Shown here: in pieces, positions 27,101 through 41,632 of the stretch
Layout: the number at the start of each line of letters is the position of its first letter
How positions within the stretch are numbered: position 1 is the stretch's first letter
Origin: Atherix ibis
Taxonomy: Eukaryota > Arthropoda > Insecta > Diptera > Athericidae
DNA length: 64,000 nucleotides
Assembly: GCA_958298945.1 (NCBI GenBank)
Contig: OY282608.1
Span: 81,764,806 to 81,828,805 of the forward strand
Reading direction: 5' to 3'
Program-made: the position numbers and the translations under genes
The notes under the pieces: model-generated
The model's input: only the letters and a program-made list of their open reading frames with translations
Told to the model about the DNA's origin: nothing
Database searches by the model: none

Positions 27101-30100
27101 CCAACACACCAACAAACCAACAAACCAACAAACCAACAAACCAACAAACCAACAAAGGAACAAACCAACAAACCAACAAACCAACAAACCAACGAGCCAA
27201 CAAACGAACAAACCAACAAACCAACAAAACAACAAACCAACAAGCGAACAAACCAACAAACCAACAAACCAACAAACCAACAAACCAACAAACGAACAAA
27301 CCAACAAACCAACAAGCCAATAAACCAACAAACAAACAAACGAATAAACGAACAAACGAACAAATTAACAAACGAACAAACCAACAAACCAACAAACCAA
27401 AAAACCAACAAACCAACTAGCCAACAAGCCAACAAACCAACAAGTGAACAAACCAACATACTAACAAGCCAACAAACCACCAAGACAACAAACCAACAAA
27501 CCAACAAGCCAACAAGCCAACAAATCAACAAACCAACAAACCAACAAACCGACAAACCAACAAACCAAAAAACCAACAAACCAACAAACCAACAAACAAA
27601 CAAACCAACAAACCAACAAACCAACAAACCAACAAACCAACAAGTCAACAAACCAACAAACCAACAAACCAACAATCCAACAAACGAATAAACCAACAAA
27701 CCAAGAAGCCAACAAACCAACAAACCAACAAACCAACACACCAACAAACCAACAAACCAACAAACCAACAAACCAACAAACCAACAAACCAACAAACCAA
27801 CAAACCAATAAACCAACAAACCAACAAGCGAACAAACCAACAAATCAACAAACCAACAAACCAAAAAACGAACAAACCAACAAACCAACAAACCAACAAA
27901 CCAACAAACCAACAAACCAACAAACCAACAAACCAACAAACCAACAAACCAACAAACCAATAAACCAACAAACCAACAAGCGAACAAACCAACAAATCAA
28001 CAAACCAACAAACCAAAAAACGAACAAACCAACAAACCAACAAACCAACAAACCAACAAACCAACAAACCAACAAACCAACAAACCAATAAACCAACAAG
28101 CCAACAAACCAACAAACCAACAAACCAAAAAACCAACAAACAAACAAACCAACAAGCCAACAAACCAAAAAACCAATAAACCAACAAACCAACAAACCAA
28201 CAAACATACAAACCAACAAGCCTACAAGCCAACAAGCCAACAAACCAACAAACCAACAAACGAACAAACCAACAAACCAACAAACCAACAAACAAATAAA
28301 CCAACAAACCAACAAACCAACAAACCAACAAGCCAACAAACCAACAAACCAACGAACGAACAAACCAACAAACCAACAAACCAAGAAGCCAATAAACCAA
28401 CAAACAAACAAACGAACAAACAAAGAAACGAACAAACCAACAAACGAACAAACCAACAAACCAACAAACCAACAAGCCAACAAACCAACAAATCAACAAA
28501 CCAACAAACCAACAAAACAACAAACGAACAAACCAACAAACGAACAAACCAACAAACCAATAAACCAACAAGCCAACAAACCAACAAACCAACAAACCAA
28601 AAAACCAACAAACCAACAAACCAACAAGCCAACAAACCAAAAAACCAATAAACCAACAAACCAACATACCAAGAAACCAACAAACCAACAAACCATCAAA
28701 CCAACAAACCAACAAACCAACAAGCCAACAAGCCAACAAACCGACAAGCCAACAAACCAACAAACGAACAAACCAACAAACCCACAAGCCAACAAAAGAA
28801 CAAACCAACAAACAAACAAACCAACAAACGAACAAACCAACAAACCAACAAACCAAAAAACCAACAAACCAACAAGCCAACAAGCCAACAAACCAACAAG
28901 CGAACAAACCAACATTCTAACAATCCAACAAACCACCAAGACAACAAACCAACAAACCAACAATCCAACAAACGAATAAGCCAACAAACCAACAAACCAA
29001 CAAAGCAACGAACCAACAAACCAACAAACCAACATGCCAACAAAAACAACTAACCAAAAAACCAACAAACTAACAAACCAACAAGCCAACAAACCAAAAA
29101 ACCAATAAACCAACAAACCAACAAACCAACAAACCAACAAACCAACAAACCAACAAGCCAACAAAGCAACAAGCCAACAAACCAACAAACGAACAAACCA
29201 ACAATCCAACAAGCTAACAAACGAACAAACCAACAACCCAACAATCCAACAAACCAACAAACCAACATGCCAACAAACCAACTAACCAAAAAACCAACAA
29301 ACCAACAAACCAACAAGCCAACAAACCAAAAAACTAATAAACCAACAAACCAACAAACCAACAAACCAACAAACCAATAAACCAACAAACCAACAAACCA
29401 ACAAGCAAACAAGCCAACAAACCAACAAGCCAACAAACCAACAAACGAACAAACCAACAAACCCACAAGCCAACAAAAGAACAAACCAACACACAAACAA
29501 ACCAACAAATGAACAAACCAACAAACCAACAAACCAACAAACAAATAAACCAACAAGCCAACAAGCCAACAAACCAACAAGCCAACAAACCAACAAACCA
29601 ACAAACTAAGAATCAAACAAACCAACAAACCAACAAACCAACAAACCAACAAACCAACAAACCAACAAACCAACAAACCAACAAACCAACAAGCCAACAA
29701 ACCAACAAACCAACAAACCAACAAACCAACAAACCAACAAACCAACAAACCAACAAACCAACAAACCAACAAACCAACAAACGAACAAACCAACAAATCA
29801 ACAAACCAACAAACCAACAAACCAACGAGCCAACAAACGAACAAACCAATAAACCAACAAAACAACAAACCAATATACCAACAAACCAACAAGCCAACAA
29901 ACCAACAAACCAAGAAACCAACAAGCTAACAAACCAACAAGCCAACAAACGAACAAACCAATAAACCAATAGACCAACAAGCCAACAAGCCAACAAACCA
30001 ACAAACGAACAAACCAACAAACCAACAAACCAACAAACCAACAAACCAACAAACCAACAAACCTACAAACCAACAAACCAACAAACCAACAAACGAACAA

Positions 30101-30300
30101 ACCAACAAATCAACAAACCAACAAACCAACAAACCAACGAGCCAACAAACGAACAAACCAATAAACCAACAAAACAACAAACCAACATACCAACAAACCA
30201 ACAAGCCAACAAACCAACAAACCAAGAAACCAACAAGCTAACAAACCAACAAACCAACAAACGAACAAACCAATAAACCAATAGACCAACAAGCCAACAA
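24131..30300. repeat. Largest higher-order unit, copy 2 (~6.2 kb)
   Basis: Second tandem copy. Blocks of several hundred bases match copy 1 with no visible length change, for example 25140-25592 with 15442-15894 and 29509-29964 with 23372-23827. It lacks the internal duplications at 16.15-19.6 kb and the repeated segment at 22.8 kb. Either it is the ancestral length, or it lost these by unequal exchange. Confidence 0.9.
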
Positions 30301-31069
30301 GCCAACAAACTAACAAACCAACAAGTCAACAAGCCAAAAGTCAACAAACCAACAAACCAACAAACCAACAAACCAACAAACCAATAAACCAACAAACCAA
30401 CAAACGAACAAACCAACAAACCAACAAACCAACAAACCAACAAACCAACAAACCAACAAACCAACAAACCAACAAAGCAACGAACCAACAAACCAACAAA
30501 CCAACATGCCAACAAAACCAACTAACCAAAAAACCAACAAACTAACAAACCAACAAGCCAACAAACCAAAAAACCAATAAACCAACAAACCAACAAACTA
30601 ACAAACCAACAAGCCAACAAACCAACAAGCCAACAAACCAACAAACGAACAAACCAACAAACCAACAAGCTAACAAACGAACAAACCAACAACCCAACAA
30701 TCCAACAAACCAACTAACCAACATACCAACAAACCAACTAACCAAAAAACCAACAAACCAACAAACCAACAAGCCAACAAACCAAAAAACTAATAAACCA
30801 ACAAACCAACAAACCAACAAACCAACAAACCAATAAACTAACAAACCAACAAACCAACAAGCCAACAAGCCAACAAACCAACAAGCCAACAAACCAACAA
30901 ACGAACAAACCAACAAACCCACAAGCCAACAAAAGAACAAACCAACAAACAAACAAACCAACAAATGAACAAACCAACAAACCAACAAACCAACAAACAA
31001 ACAAACCAACAAGCCAACAAGCCAACAAACCAACAAGCCAACAAACCAACAAACTAAGAAACAAACAAA

Positions 31070-31237
31070 CCAACAAACCAACAAACCAACAAACCAACAA
31101 ACCAACAAACCAACAAACCAACAAACCAACAAACCAACAAACCAACAAACCAACAAACCAACAAACCAACAAACCAACAAACCAACAAACCAACAAACCA
31201 ACAAACCAACAAACCAACAAACCAACAAACCAACAAA
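31070..31237. repeat. Longest perfect run noticed, 21 canonical octamers
   Basis: From 31070 to 31237 every unit is exactly CCAACAAA, 21 in a row, ended by a CGAACAAA unit at 31238. The related stretches near 23.5 and 29.65 kb contain a CCAACAAG unit inside the run. This run may therefore reflect recent local expansion or conversion. Confidence 0.9.
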
Positions 31238-32699
31238 CGAACAAACCAACAAACCAACAAACCAACAAACCAACAAACCAACGAGCCAACAAACGAACAA
31301 ACCAATAAACCAACAAAACAACAAACCAACATACCAACAAACCAACAAGCCAACAAATCAACAAACCGACAAACCAAGAAGCTAACAAACCAACAAGCCA
31401 ACAAACCAACAAACCAACAAACGAACAAACCAATAAACCAATAGACCAACAAGCCAACAAACCAACAAACTAACAAACCAACAAGTCAACAAGCCAACAA
31501 GCCAACAAACAAACAAACCAACAAACCAACAAACCAACAAACCAACAAATCAACAAACCAACAAACCAACAAACGAACAAACCAACAAACTAACAAACCA
31601 ACAAACCAACAAACCAACAAGCCAACAAAACAACAAACCAACATACCAACAAACCAACAAACGAACTAACCAATAAACCAACAAACCAACAAACCAACGA
31701 ACCAACAAACCAACAAACCAACATGCCAACAAACCAACTAACCTAAAAACCAACAAACCAACAAACCAACAAGCCAACAAACCAAAAAACCAATAAACCA
31801 ACAAACCAACAAACCAACAAACCAACAAGCCAACAAACCAACAAACGAACAAACCAACAAACCCACAAGCCAACAAAAGAACAAACCAACAAACAAACAA
31901 ACCAACAAACGAACAAACCAACAAACCAACAAATCAAAAAACCAACAAACCAAGAAACCAACAAGCCAACAAGCCAACAATCCAACAAGCGAACAAACCA
32001 ACATACTAACAAGCCAACAAACCACCAAGACAACAAACCAACAAACCAACAAACCAACAAGCCAACAAGCCAACAAACCAACAAACCAACAAACCAACAA
32101 ACCAACAAACCGACAAACCAACAAACCAAAAAACCAACAAACCAACAAACCAACAAACCAACAAACCAACAAACCAACAAGCCAACAAACCAACAAACCA
32201 ACAAACCAACAATCCAACAAACGAATAAACCAACAAACCAACAAGCCAACAAACCAATAAACCAACAAACCAACACACCAACAAACCAACAAACCAACAA
32301 ACTAACAAACCAACAAACCAACAAACGAACAAACCAACAAACCAACAAACCAACAAACCAACAAACCAACGAGCCAACAAACGAACAAACCAACAAACCA
32401 ACAAAACAACAAACCAACAAGCGAACAAACCAACAAACCAACAAACCAACAAGCCAACAAACCAACGAACCAACAAACCAACAAACCAACAAACCAACAA
32501 ACGAACAAACCAACAAACCAACAAGCCAATAAACCAACAAACAAACAAACGAATAAACGAACAAACGAACAAACCAACAAACGAACAAACCAACAAACCA
32601 ACAAACCAAAAAACCAACAAACCAACAAGCCAACAAACCAACAAGCCAACAAACCAACAAACCAACAAACCAACAAGCTAACAAACCAACAAGCCAACA

Positions 32700-33000
32700 A
32701 ACCAACAAAACAACAAACGAACAAACCAATAAACCAATAGACCAACAAGCCAACAAACCAACAAACTAACAAACCAACAAGTCAACAAGCCAACAAGCCA
32801 ACAAACCAACAAACCAACAAACCAACAAATGAACAAACCAACAAACCAACAAACCAACAAACCAACAAACGAACAAACCAATAAACCAATAGACCAACAA
32901 GCCAACAAACCAACAAACTAACAAACCAACAAGTCAACAAGCCAACAAGCCAACAAACCAACAAACCAACAAACCAACAAACCAACAAATGAACAAACCA
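32700..33000. repeat. 152-160 bp tandem duplication
   Basis: CCAATAGACC (ATAG at 32737 and 32889, 152 bp) is followed in both copies by CTAACAAA, GTCAACAAG and AAATGAAC (ATG at 32829 and 32989, 160 bp). The change is one octamer. Confidence 0.88.
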
Positions 33001-35129
33001 ACAAACCAACAAACGAACAAACCAACAAACCAACAAACCAACAAACCAACAAACCAACAAGCCAATAAAACAACAAACCAACATACCAACAAACCAACAA
33101 ACGAACTAACCAATAAACCAACAAACCAACAAACCAACGAACCAACAAACCAACAAACCAACATGCCAACAAACCAACTAACCCAAAAACCAACAAACCA
33201 ACAAACCAACAAGCCAACAAACCAAAAAACCAATAAACCAACAAACCAACAAACCAACAAGACAACAAACCAACAAACGAACAAACCAACAAACCCACAA
33301 GCCAACAAAAGAACAAACCAACAAACAAACAAACCAACAAACGAACAAACCAACAAACCAACAAATCAAAAAACCAACAAACCAACAAACCAACAAGCCA
33401 ACAAGGCAACAAACCAACAAGCAAACAAACCAACATACTAACAAGCCAACAAACCACCAAGACAACAAACCAACAAACCAACAAACCAACAAGCCAACAA
33501 GCCAACAAACCAACAAACCAACAAATTAACAAACCGACAAACCAACAAACCAAAAAACCAACAAACCAACAAACCAACAAACCAACAAACCAACAAACCA
33601 ACAAACCAACAAGCCAACAAACCAACAAACCAACAAACCAACAATCCAACAAACGAATAAACCAACCAACCAAGAAGCCAACAAACCAACAAACCAACAA
33701 AGCAACACACCAACAAACCAACAAACCAACAAACCAACAAACCAACAAACCAACAAACGAACAAACCAACAAACCAACAAACCAACAAACCAAAAAACCA
33801 ACAAACCAACGAGCCAACAAACGAACAAACCAACAAACCAACAAAACAACAAACCAACAAGCGAACAAACCAACAAACCAACAAACCAACAAACCAACAA
33901 TCCAACAAACCAACGAACCAACAAACCAACAAACCAACAAACCAACAAACGAACAAACCAACAAACCAACAAGCCAATAAACCAACACATCAACAAACCA
34001 ATAAACCAATAAACCAACAAACCAACAAACCAACAAACCAACAAGCCAACAAACCAACAAACCAACAAACCAAAAAACCAACAAACCAACAAGCCAACAA
34101 ACCAACAAACCAACAAAACAACAAACCGACAAACCAACAAACCAACAAACCAACAAACCAACAAGCCAACAAACCAACAAGCCAACAAACCAACAAACCA
34201 ACATACGAACAAACCAACAAACCAACAAACCAACAAACCAACAAACCAACAAACCAACAAACCAACAAACCAACAAACCAACAAACCAACAAACCAACAA
34301 ACCAACAAACCAACAAACCAACAAACTAACAAACCAACAAACCAACAAACCAACAAACCAACAAACCAACAAACCAACAAACGAACAAACGAACAAACCA
34401 ACAAACAAATAAACCGACAAACCAACAAGCCAACAAACCAACAAACCAACAAACGAACAAACGAACAAACGAACAAACCAACAAACAAATAAACCAACAA
34501 CCAACAAACCAACAAACCAAAAAATTAACAAGCCAACAAACCAACAAACAAATAAACGAACAAATGAACAAACAAACAAACCAACAAACCAACAAACCAA
34601 CAAACCAACAAACCAACAAACCAACAAGCGAACAAACCAACAAACCAACAAACCAACAAACGAACAAACTAACAAGTCAACAAACCAACAAACCAAAAAA
34701 CCAAAAAACCAACAAACCAACAAACCAACAAGCCAACAAACCAAAAAAGCAATAAACAAACAAACCAACATACCACCAAACCAACAAACCAACAAACCAA
34801 CAAGCCAACAATCTAACAAACCAACAAGCCAACAAGCCAACAAACCAACAAACCAACAAACCAACAAACCAACAAACCAACAAGCCAACAAACCAACAAG
34901 CCAACAAACCAACAAACCAACAAACGAACAAACTAACAAACCAATAAACAAGCAAACCAATAAGCCGACAAGCCAACAAACCAACAAACGAACGAACCAA
35001 CAAACCAATAAACCAACAAACCAATAACCCGACAAGCCAACAAACCAACAAACCAACAAACCAACAAGCCAACTAGCCAACAAACCAACAAACCAACAAA
35101 CCAATAAACCAACAAGCCAACAAACCAAC

Positions 35130-37272
35130 AAGCCAACAAACTAACAAACCAAAAAACCAACAAACCAACAAAACAACAAACCAACAAATCAACCAACAAA
35201 CAAACCAACAAGCCAACAAACGAACAAACCAACAAACCAACAAAACAACAAACCAACAAACCAACAAACCAACAAACCAACAAACCAACAAACCAACAAA
35301 CCAACAAACCAACAAACCAACAAACCAAAAAACCAACAAACCAACAAGCCAACAAACATACAAGCCAACAAACCAACACCCCAACAAACCAACATACCAA
35401 CAAACCAACAAACAACAAAGCAACAAACCAACAAACCAACAAACGAATAAATGAACAGACCAACAAACAAATAAACCAACAAACCAACAAACCAACAAAC
35501 CAACAAGTCAACAAACCAACAAACCAACAAACGAACAAACCAACAAACCAACAAACCAACAAGCCAACAAACCAACTAATAAACAAACAAACAAACGAAC
35601 AAACCAACAAACGAACAAACCAACAAACCAACAAACCATCAAACCAACAAGCCAACAAACCAACAAATCAACCAACCAACAAGCCAACAAACCAAAAAAC
35701 CAATAAACCAACAAACCAACATACCAACAACAAACAAACCAACAAACCAACAAACGAACAAACCAACAAACCAATAAACCAACAAACCAATAAACCGGCA
35801 AGCCAACAAACCAACAAACCAACAAACCAACAAGCCAACAAGCCAACAAACCAACAAACCAACAAACCAACAAACCAACAAGCCAACAAACCAACAACCA
35901 CACAAACCAACAAACCAACAAGCCAACAAGCCAACAAACCAACAAACCAACAAGCCAACAAGCCAACAAACCAACAAACCAACAAACCAACAAACCAACA
36001 AACGAACAAACCAACAAACCAAGAAACCAACAAACCAACAAACCAACAAGCCAACAAGCCAACAAACCAACAAACGAACAAACCAACAAATCAATAAACC
36101 AACAAACCAATAAACCGACAAGCCAACACACCAACAAACCAACAAACCAAAAAACCAAAAAACCAACAAACCAACAAGCCAACAAACCAACAAGCCAACA
36201 AACCAACAAACAAACAAACCAACAAACCAACAAGCCATAAAGCCAACAAACCAACAAACCAACAAAACAACAAACCAACAAACCAACAAACCAACAAACC
36301 AACAAGCCAACAAACGAACAAACTAACAAACCAACAAAACAACAAACCAACAAACCAACAAACCAACAAACCAACAAACCAACAAACCAACAAACCAACA
36401 AACCAACAAACCTACCAACAAACAAACCAACAAGCCAACAAACCAACAAACCAACAAACCAACAAAACAACAAACCAACAAACCAACAAACCAACAAACC
36501 AACACCCCAACAAATCAACAAACCAACAAACCAACAAACCAACAAACCAACAAAACAACAAACCAACAAACCAACAAACCAACACCCCAACAAATCAACA
36601 AACCAACAAACCAACAAACCAAAAAAACAACAAGCAACAAACCAACAAACCAACAAACGAATAAACGAACAAACCAACAAACAAATAAACCAACAAACCA
36701 ACAAACCAACAAACCAACAAACCAACAAGTCAACAAACCAACAAACCAACAAACGAACAAACCAACAAACCAACAAACCAACAAGCCAACAAACCAACAA
36801 ACAAACAAACGAACAATCGAACAAACCAACAAATGAACAAACCAACAAACCAACAAACCAACAAGCCAACAAACCAACAAATCAACCAACCAACAAGCCA
36901 ACAAACCAAAAAACCAATAAACCAACAAACCAACAAACCAACAACCAACAAACCAACAAACCAACAAACCAACAAGCCAACAAGCCAACAAGCCAACCAG
37001 CCAACAAGTCAACAAACCAACAAGCCAACAAACCAACAAACCAACAAACCAACAAGCCAACAAACCAGCAAGCCAACAAACCAACAAACCAACAAACGAA
37101 CAAACCAACAAACCAATAAACCAACAAACCAATAAACCGGCAAGCCAACAAACCACCAAACCAACAAACCAACAAGCCAACAAACCAACAGGCCAACAAA
37201 CGAACAAACCAACAAACCAACAAACCAACAAACCAACAAACCAACAAGCCAACAAACCAACAAGCCAACAAA
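35130..37272. repeat. 2.1-2.2 kb higher-order unit, copy 1
   Basis: First of four tandem copies. Markers: CTAACAAACCAAAAAACC 35141, CCACAC 35898, ACCTACC about 36411, gamma GCAAC 36634, ATCGAAC 36816, CCGGCAAG 37137. The same markers occur 2132-2140 bp later in copy 2. Near 36.50 and 36.58 kb a CACCCCAACAAATC block is present twice, as in the other copies. Confidence 0.93.
36634..37141. repeat. Recurrent variant cassette, 36.6 kb form
   Basis: Gamma 36634-36690, delta about 36797, epsilon about 36879, beta 36905-36950, zeta 36974-37020 (CCAACAAG run, CCAACCAG, then GTCAAC), alpha 37085-37141 ending in CCGGCAAG. The zeta form with CCAACCAG and the alpha form with CCGG distinguish the right-hand cassettes from those at 2.8-14 kb, which have CGACAGG. 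Near-identical copies sit at 38774-39281, 40994-41501 and 43102-43601. Confidence 0.9.
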
Positions 37273-39412
37273 CTAACAAACCAAAAAACCAACAAACCAA
37301 CAAAACAACAAACCAACAAATCAACCAACAAACAAACCAACAAGCCAACAAACGAACAAACCAACAAACCAACAAAACAACAAACCAACAAACCAACAAA
37401 CCAACAAACCAACAAACCAACAAACCAACAAACCAACAAACCAACAAACCAACAAACCAAAAAACCAACAAACCAACAAGCCAACAAACATACAAGCCAA
37501 CAAACCAACACCCCAACAAACCAACATACCAACAAACCAACAAACAACAAAGGAACAAACCAACAAACCAACAAACGAATAAATGAACAGACCAACAAAC
37601 AAATAAACCAACAAACCAACAAACCAACAAACCAACAAGTCAACAAACCAACAAACCAACAAACGAACAAACCAACAAACCAACAAACCAACAAGCCAAC
37701 AAACCAACTAATAAACAAACAAACAAACGAACAAACCAACAAACGAACAAACCAACAAACCAACAAACCATCAAACCAACAAGCCAACAAACCAACAAAT
37801 CAACCAACCAACAAGCCAACAAACCAAAAAACCAATAAACCAACAAACCAACATACCAACAACAAACAAACCAACAAACCAACAAACGAACAAACCAACA
37901 AACCAATAAACCAACAAACCAATAAACCGGCAAGCCAACAAACCAACAAACCAACAAACCAACAAGCCAACAAGCCAACAAACCAACAAACCAACAAACC
38001 AACAAACCAACAAACCAACAAGCCAACAAACCAACAACCACACAAACCAACAAACCAACAAGCCAACAAGCCAACAAACCAACAAACCAACAAGCCAACA
38101 AGCCAACAAACCAACAAACCAACAAACCAACAAACCAACAAACGAACAAACCAACAAACCAAGAAACCAACAAACCAACAAACCAACAAGCCAACAAGCC
38201 AACAAACCAACAAACGAACAAACCAACAAATCAATAAACCAACAAACCAATAAACCGACAAGCCAACACACCAACAAACCAACAAACCAAAAAACCAACA
38301 AACCAACAAGCCAACAAACCAACAAGCCAACAAACCAACAAACAAACAAACCAACAAACCAACAAGCCATAAAGCCAACAAACCAACAAACCAACAAAAC
38401 AACAAACCAACAAACCAACAAACCAACAAACCAACAAGCCAACAAACGAACAAACCAACAAACCAACAAAACAACAAACCAACAAACCAACAAACCAACA
38501 AACCAACAAACCAACAAACCAACAAACCAACAAACCAACAAACCAACAAACCAACAAACCTACCAACAAACAAACCAACAAGCCAACAAACCAACAAACC
38601 AACAAACCAACAAAACAACAAACCAACAAACCAACAAACCAACACCCCAACAAATCAACAAACCAACAAACCAACAAACCAACAAACCAACAAAACAACA
38701 AACCAACAAACCAACAAACCAACACCCCAACAAATCAACAAACCAACAAACCAACAAACCAAAAAAACAACAAGCAACAAACCAACAAACCAACAAACGA
38801 ATAAACGAACAAACCAACAAACAAATAAACCAACAAACCAACAAACCAACAAACCAACAAACCAACAAGTCAACAAACCAACAAACCAACAAACGAACAA
38901 ACCAACAAACCAACAAACCAACAAGCCAACAAACCAACAAACAAACAAACGAACAATCGAACAAACCAACAAATGAACAAACCAACAAACCAACAAACCA
39001 ACAAGCCAACAAACCAACAAATCAACCAACCAACAAGCCAACAAACCAAAAAACCAATAAACCAACAAACCAACAAACCAACAACCAACAAACCAACAAA
39101 CCAACAAACCAACAAGCCAACAAGCCAACAAGCCAACCAGCCAACAAGTCAACAAACCAACAAGCCAACAAACCAACAAACCAACAAACCAACAAGCCAA
39201 CAAACCAGCAAGCCAACAAACCAACAAACCAACAAACGAACAAACCAACAAACCAATAAACCAACAAACCAATAAACCGGCAAGCCAACAAACCACCAAA
39301 CCAACAAACCAACAAGCCAACAAACCAACAGGCCAACAAACGAACAAACCAACAAACCAACAAACCAACAAACCAACAAACCAACAAGCCAACAAACCAA
39401 CAAGCCAACAAA
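37273..39412. repeat. 2.1-2.2 kb higher-order unit, copy 2
   Basis: Markers at constant 2140-bp distance from copy 1: CCACAC 38038, gamma GCAAC 38774, ATCGAAC 38956, CCGGCAAG 39277. The stretch from 36.4 to 37.3 kb matches 38.55 to 39.4 kb with no visible difference over long runs, so copies 1 and 2 are recent. Confidence 0.94.
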
Positions 39413-41632
39413 CTAACAAACCAAAAAACCAACAAACCAACAAGCCAACAAACCAACAGGCCAACAAACCAACAAACCAACAAACCAACAAACCAACAAA
39501 CCAACAAGCCAAAAAGCCAACAAACCAACAAACCAACAAAACAACAAACCAACAAATCAACCAACAAACAAACCAACAAGCCAACAAACGAACAAACATA
39601 CAAACAAACAAAACAACAAACCAACAAACCAACAAACCAACAAACCAACAAACCAACAAACCAACAAACCAACAAACCAACAAACCAACAAACCAAAAAA
39701 CCAACAAACCAACAAGCCAACAAACATACAAGCCAACAAACCAACACCCCAACAAACCAACATACCAACAAACCAACAAACAACAAAGCAACAAACCAAC
39801 AAACCAACAAACGAATAAACGAACAGACCAACAAACAAATAAACCAACAAACCAACAAACCAACAAACCAACAAGTCAACAAACCAACAAACCAACAAAC
39901 GAACAAACCAACAAACCAACAAACCAACAAGCCAACAAACCAACTAATAAACAAACGAACAAACGAACAAACCAACAAACGAACAAACCAACAAACCAAC
40001 AAACCATCAAACCAACAAGCCAACAAACCAACAAATCAACCAACCAACAAGCCAACAAACCAAAAAACCAATAAACCAACAAACCAACATACCAACAACA
40101 AACAAACCAACAAACCAACAAACGAACAAACCAACAAACCAGTAAACCAACAAACCAATAAACCGGCAAGCCAACAAACCAACAAACCAACAAACCAACA
40201 AGCCAACAAGCCAACAAACCAACAAACCAACAAACCAACAAACCAACAAGCCAACAAACCAACAACCACACAAACCAACAAACCAACAAACCAACAAACC
40301 AACAAACCAACAAACCAACAAGCCAACAAGCCAACAAACCAACAAACCAACAAACCAACAAACCAACAAACGAACAAACCAACAAACCAAGAAACCAACA
40401 AACCAACAAACCAACAAGCCAACAAGCCAACAAACCAACAAACGAACAAACCAACAAATCAATAAACCAACAAACCAATAAACCGACAAGCCAACACACC
40501 AACAAACCAACAAACCAAAAAACCAACAAACCAACAAGCCAACAAACCAACAAGCCAACAAACCAACAAACAAACAAACCAACAAACCAACAAGCCATAA
40601 AGCCAACAAACCAACAAACCAACAAAACAACAAACCAACAAACCAACAAACCAACAAACCAACAAGCCAACAAACGAACAAACCAACAAACCAACAAAAC
40701 AACAAAACAACAAACCAACAAACCAACAAACCAACAAACCAACAAACCAACAAACCAACAAACCAACAAACCAACAAACCTACCAACAAACAAACCAACA
40801 AGCCAACAAACCAACAAACCAACAAACCAACAAAACAACAAACCAACAAACCAACAAACCAACACCCCAACAAATCAACAAACCAACAAACCAACAAACC
40901 AACAAACCAACAAAACAACAAACCAACAAACCAACAAACCAACACCCCAACAAATCAACAAACCAACAAACCAACAAACCAAAAAAACAACAAGCAACAA
41001 ACCAACAAACCAACAAACGAATAAACGAACAAACCAACAAACAAATAAACCAACAAACCAACAAACCAACAAACCAACAAACCAACAAGTCAACAAACCA
41101 ACAAACCAACAAACGAACAAACCAACAAACCAACAAACCAACAAGCCAACAAACCAACAAACAAACAAACGAACAATCGAACAAACCAACAAATGAACAA
41201 ACCAACAAACCAACAAACCAACAAGCCAACAAACCAACAAATCAACCAACCAACAAGCCAACAAACCAAAAAACCAATAAACCAACAAACCAACATACCA
41301 ACAACCAACAAACCAACAAACCAACAAACCAACAAGCCAACAAGCCAACAAGCCAACCAGCCAACAAGTCAACAAACCAACAAGCCAACAAACCAACAAA
41401 CCAACAAACCAACAAGCCAACAAACCAGCAAGCCAACAAACCAACAAACCAACAAACGAACAAACCAACAAACCAATAAACCAACAAACCAATAAACCGG
41501 CAAGCCAACAAACCACCAAACCAACAAACCAACAAGCCAACAAACCAACAGGCCAACAAACGAACAAACCAACAAACCAACAAACCAACAAACCAACAAG
41601 CCAAAAAGCCAACAAACCAACAAACCAACAAA
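39413..41632. repeat. 2.1-2.2 kb higher-order unit, copy 3
   Basis: Markers: CCACAC 40266 (2228 bp after copy 2), gamma GCAAC 40994, ATCGAAC 41176, CCGGCAAG 41497 (2220 bp after copy 2). It gains an extra ~80-100 bp near 39.42-39.55 kb that includes CAGGCC and CCAAAAAG units. Its beta block reads CATACC where copies 1 and 2 read CAAACC. Confidence 0.93.

Larger units (their letters stand above)
15891..33470. repeat. Central-lineage signature module, 13 copies
   Basis: A CATACTAACAAGCC unit pair followed within two units by CCACCAAGACAAC marks this lineage. CTAAC positions: 15891, 17171, 17683, 18963, 19931, 20547, 22011, 25589, 26845, 27461, 28917, 32006, 33438. The copies at 22011 and 28917 share the derived form CATTCTAACAATCC, confirming that they are sisters. 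I found no copy outside 15.8-33.5 kb. Confidence 0.88.
30300..35130. repeat. Decayed relative of the central unit
   Basis: Continues with central-lineage markers (CCAATAGACC near 30279, 31439, 32735 and 32887; TACTAAC at 32006 and 33438) but without a length-preserving match to 14-30 kb. The segment 32.99-33.44 kb resembles 15.44-15.89 kb with several substitutions, for example ACCCAAAAACC where the others have ACCAAAAAACC. From about 34.0 kb the signature fades, and 34.2-35.1 kb is mixed octamers with CAAATAAA units. No gene. Confidence 0.78.
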
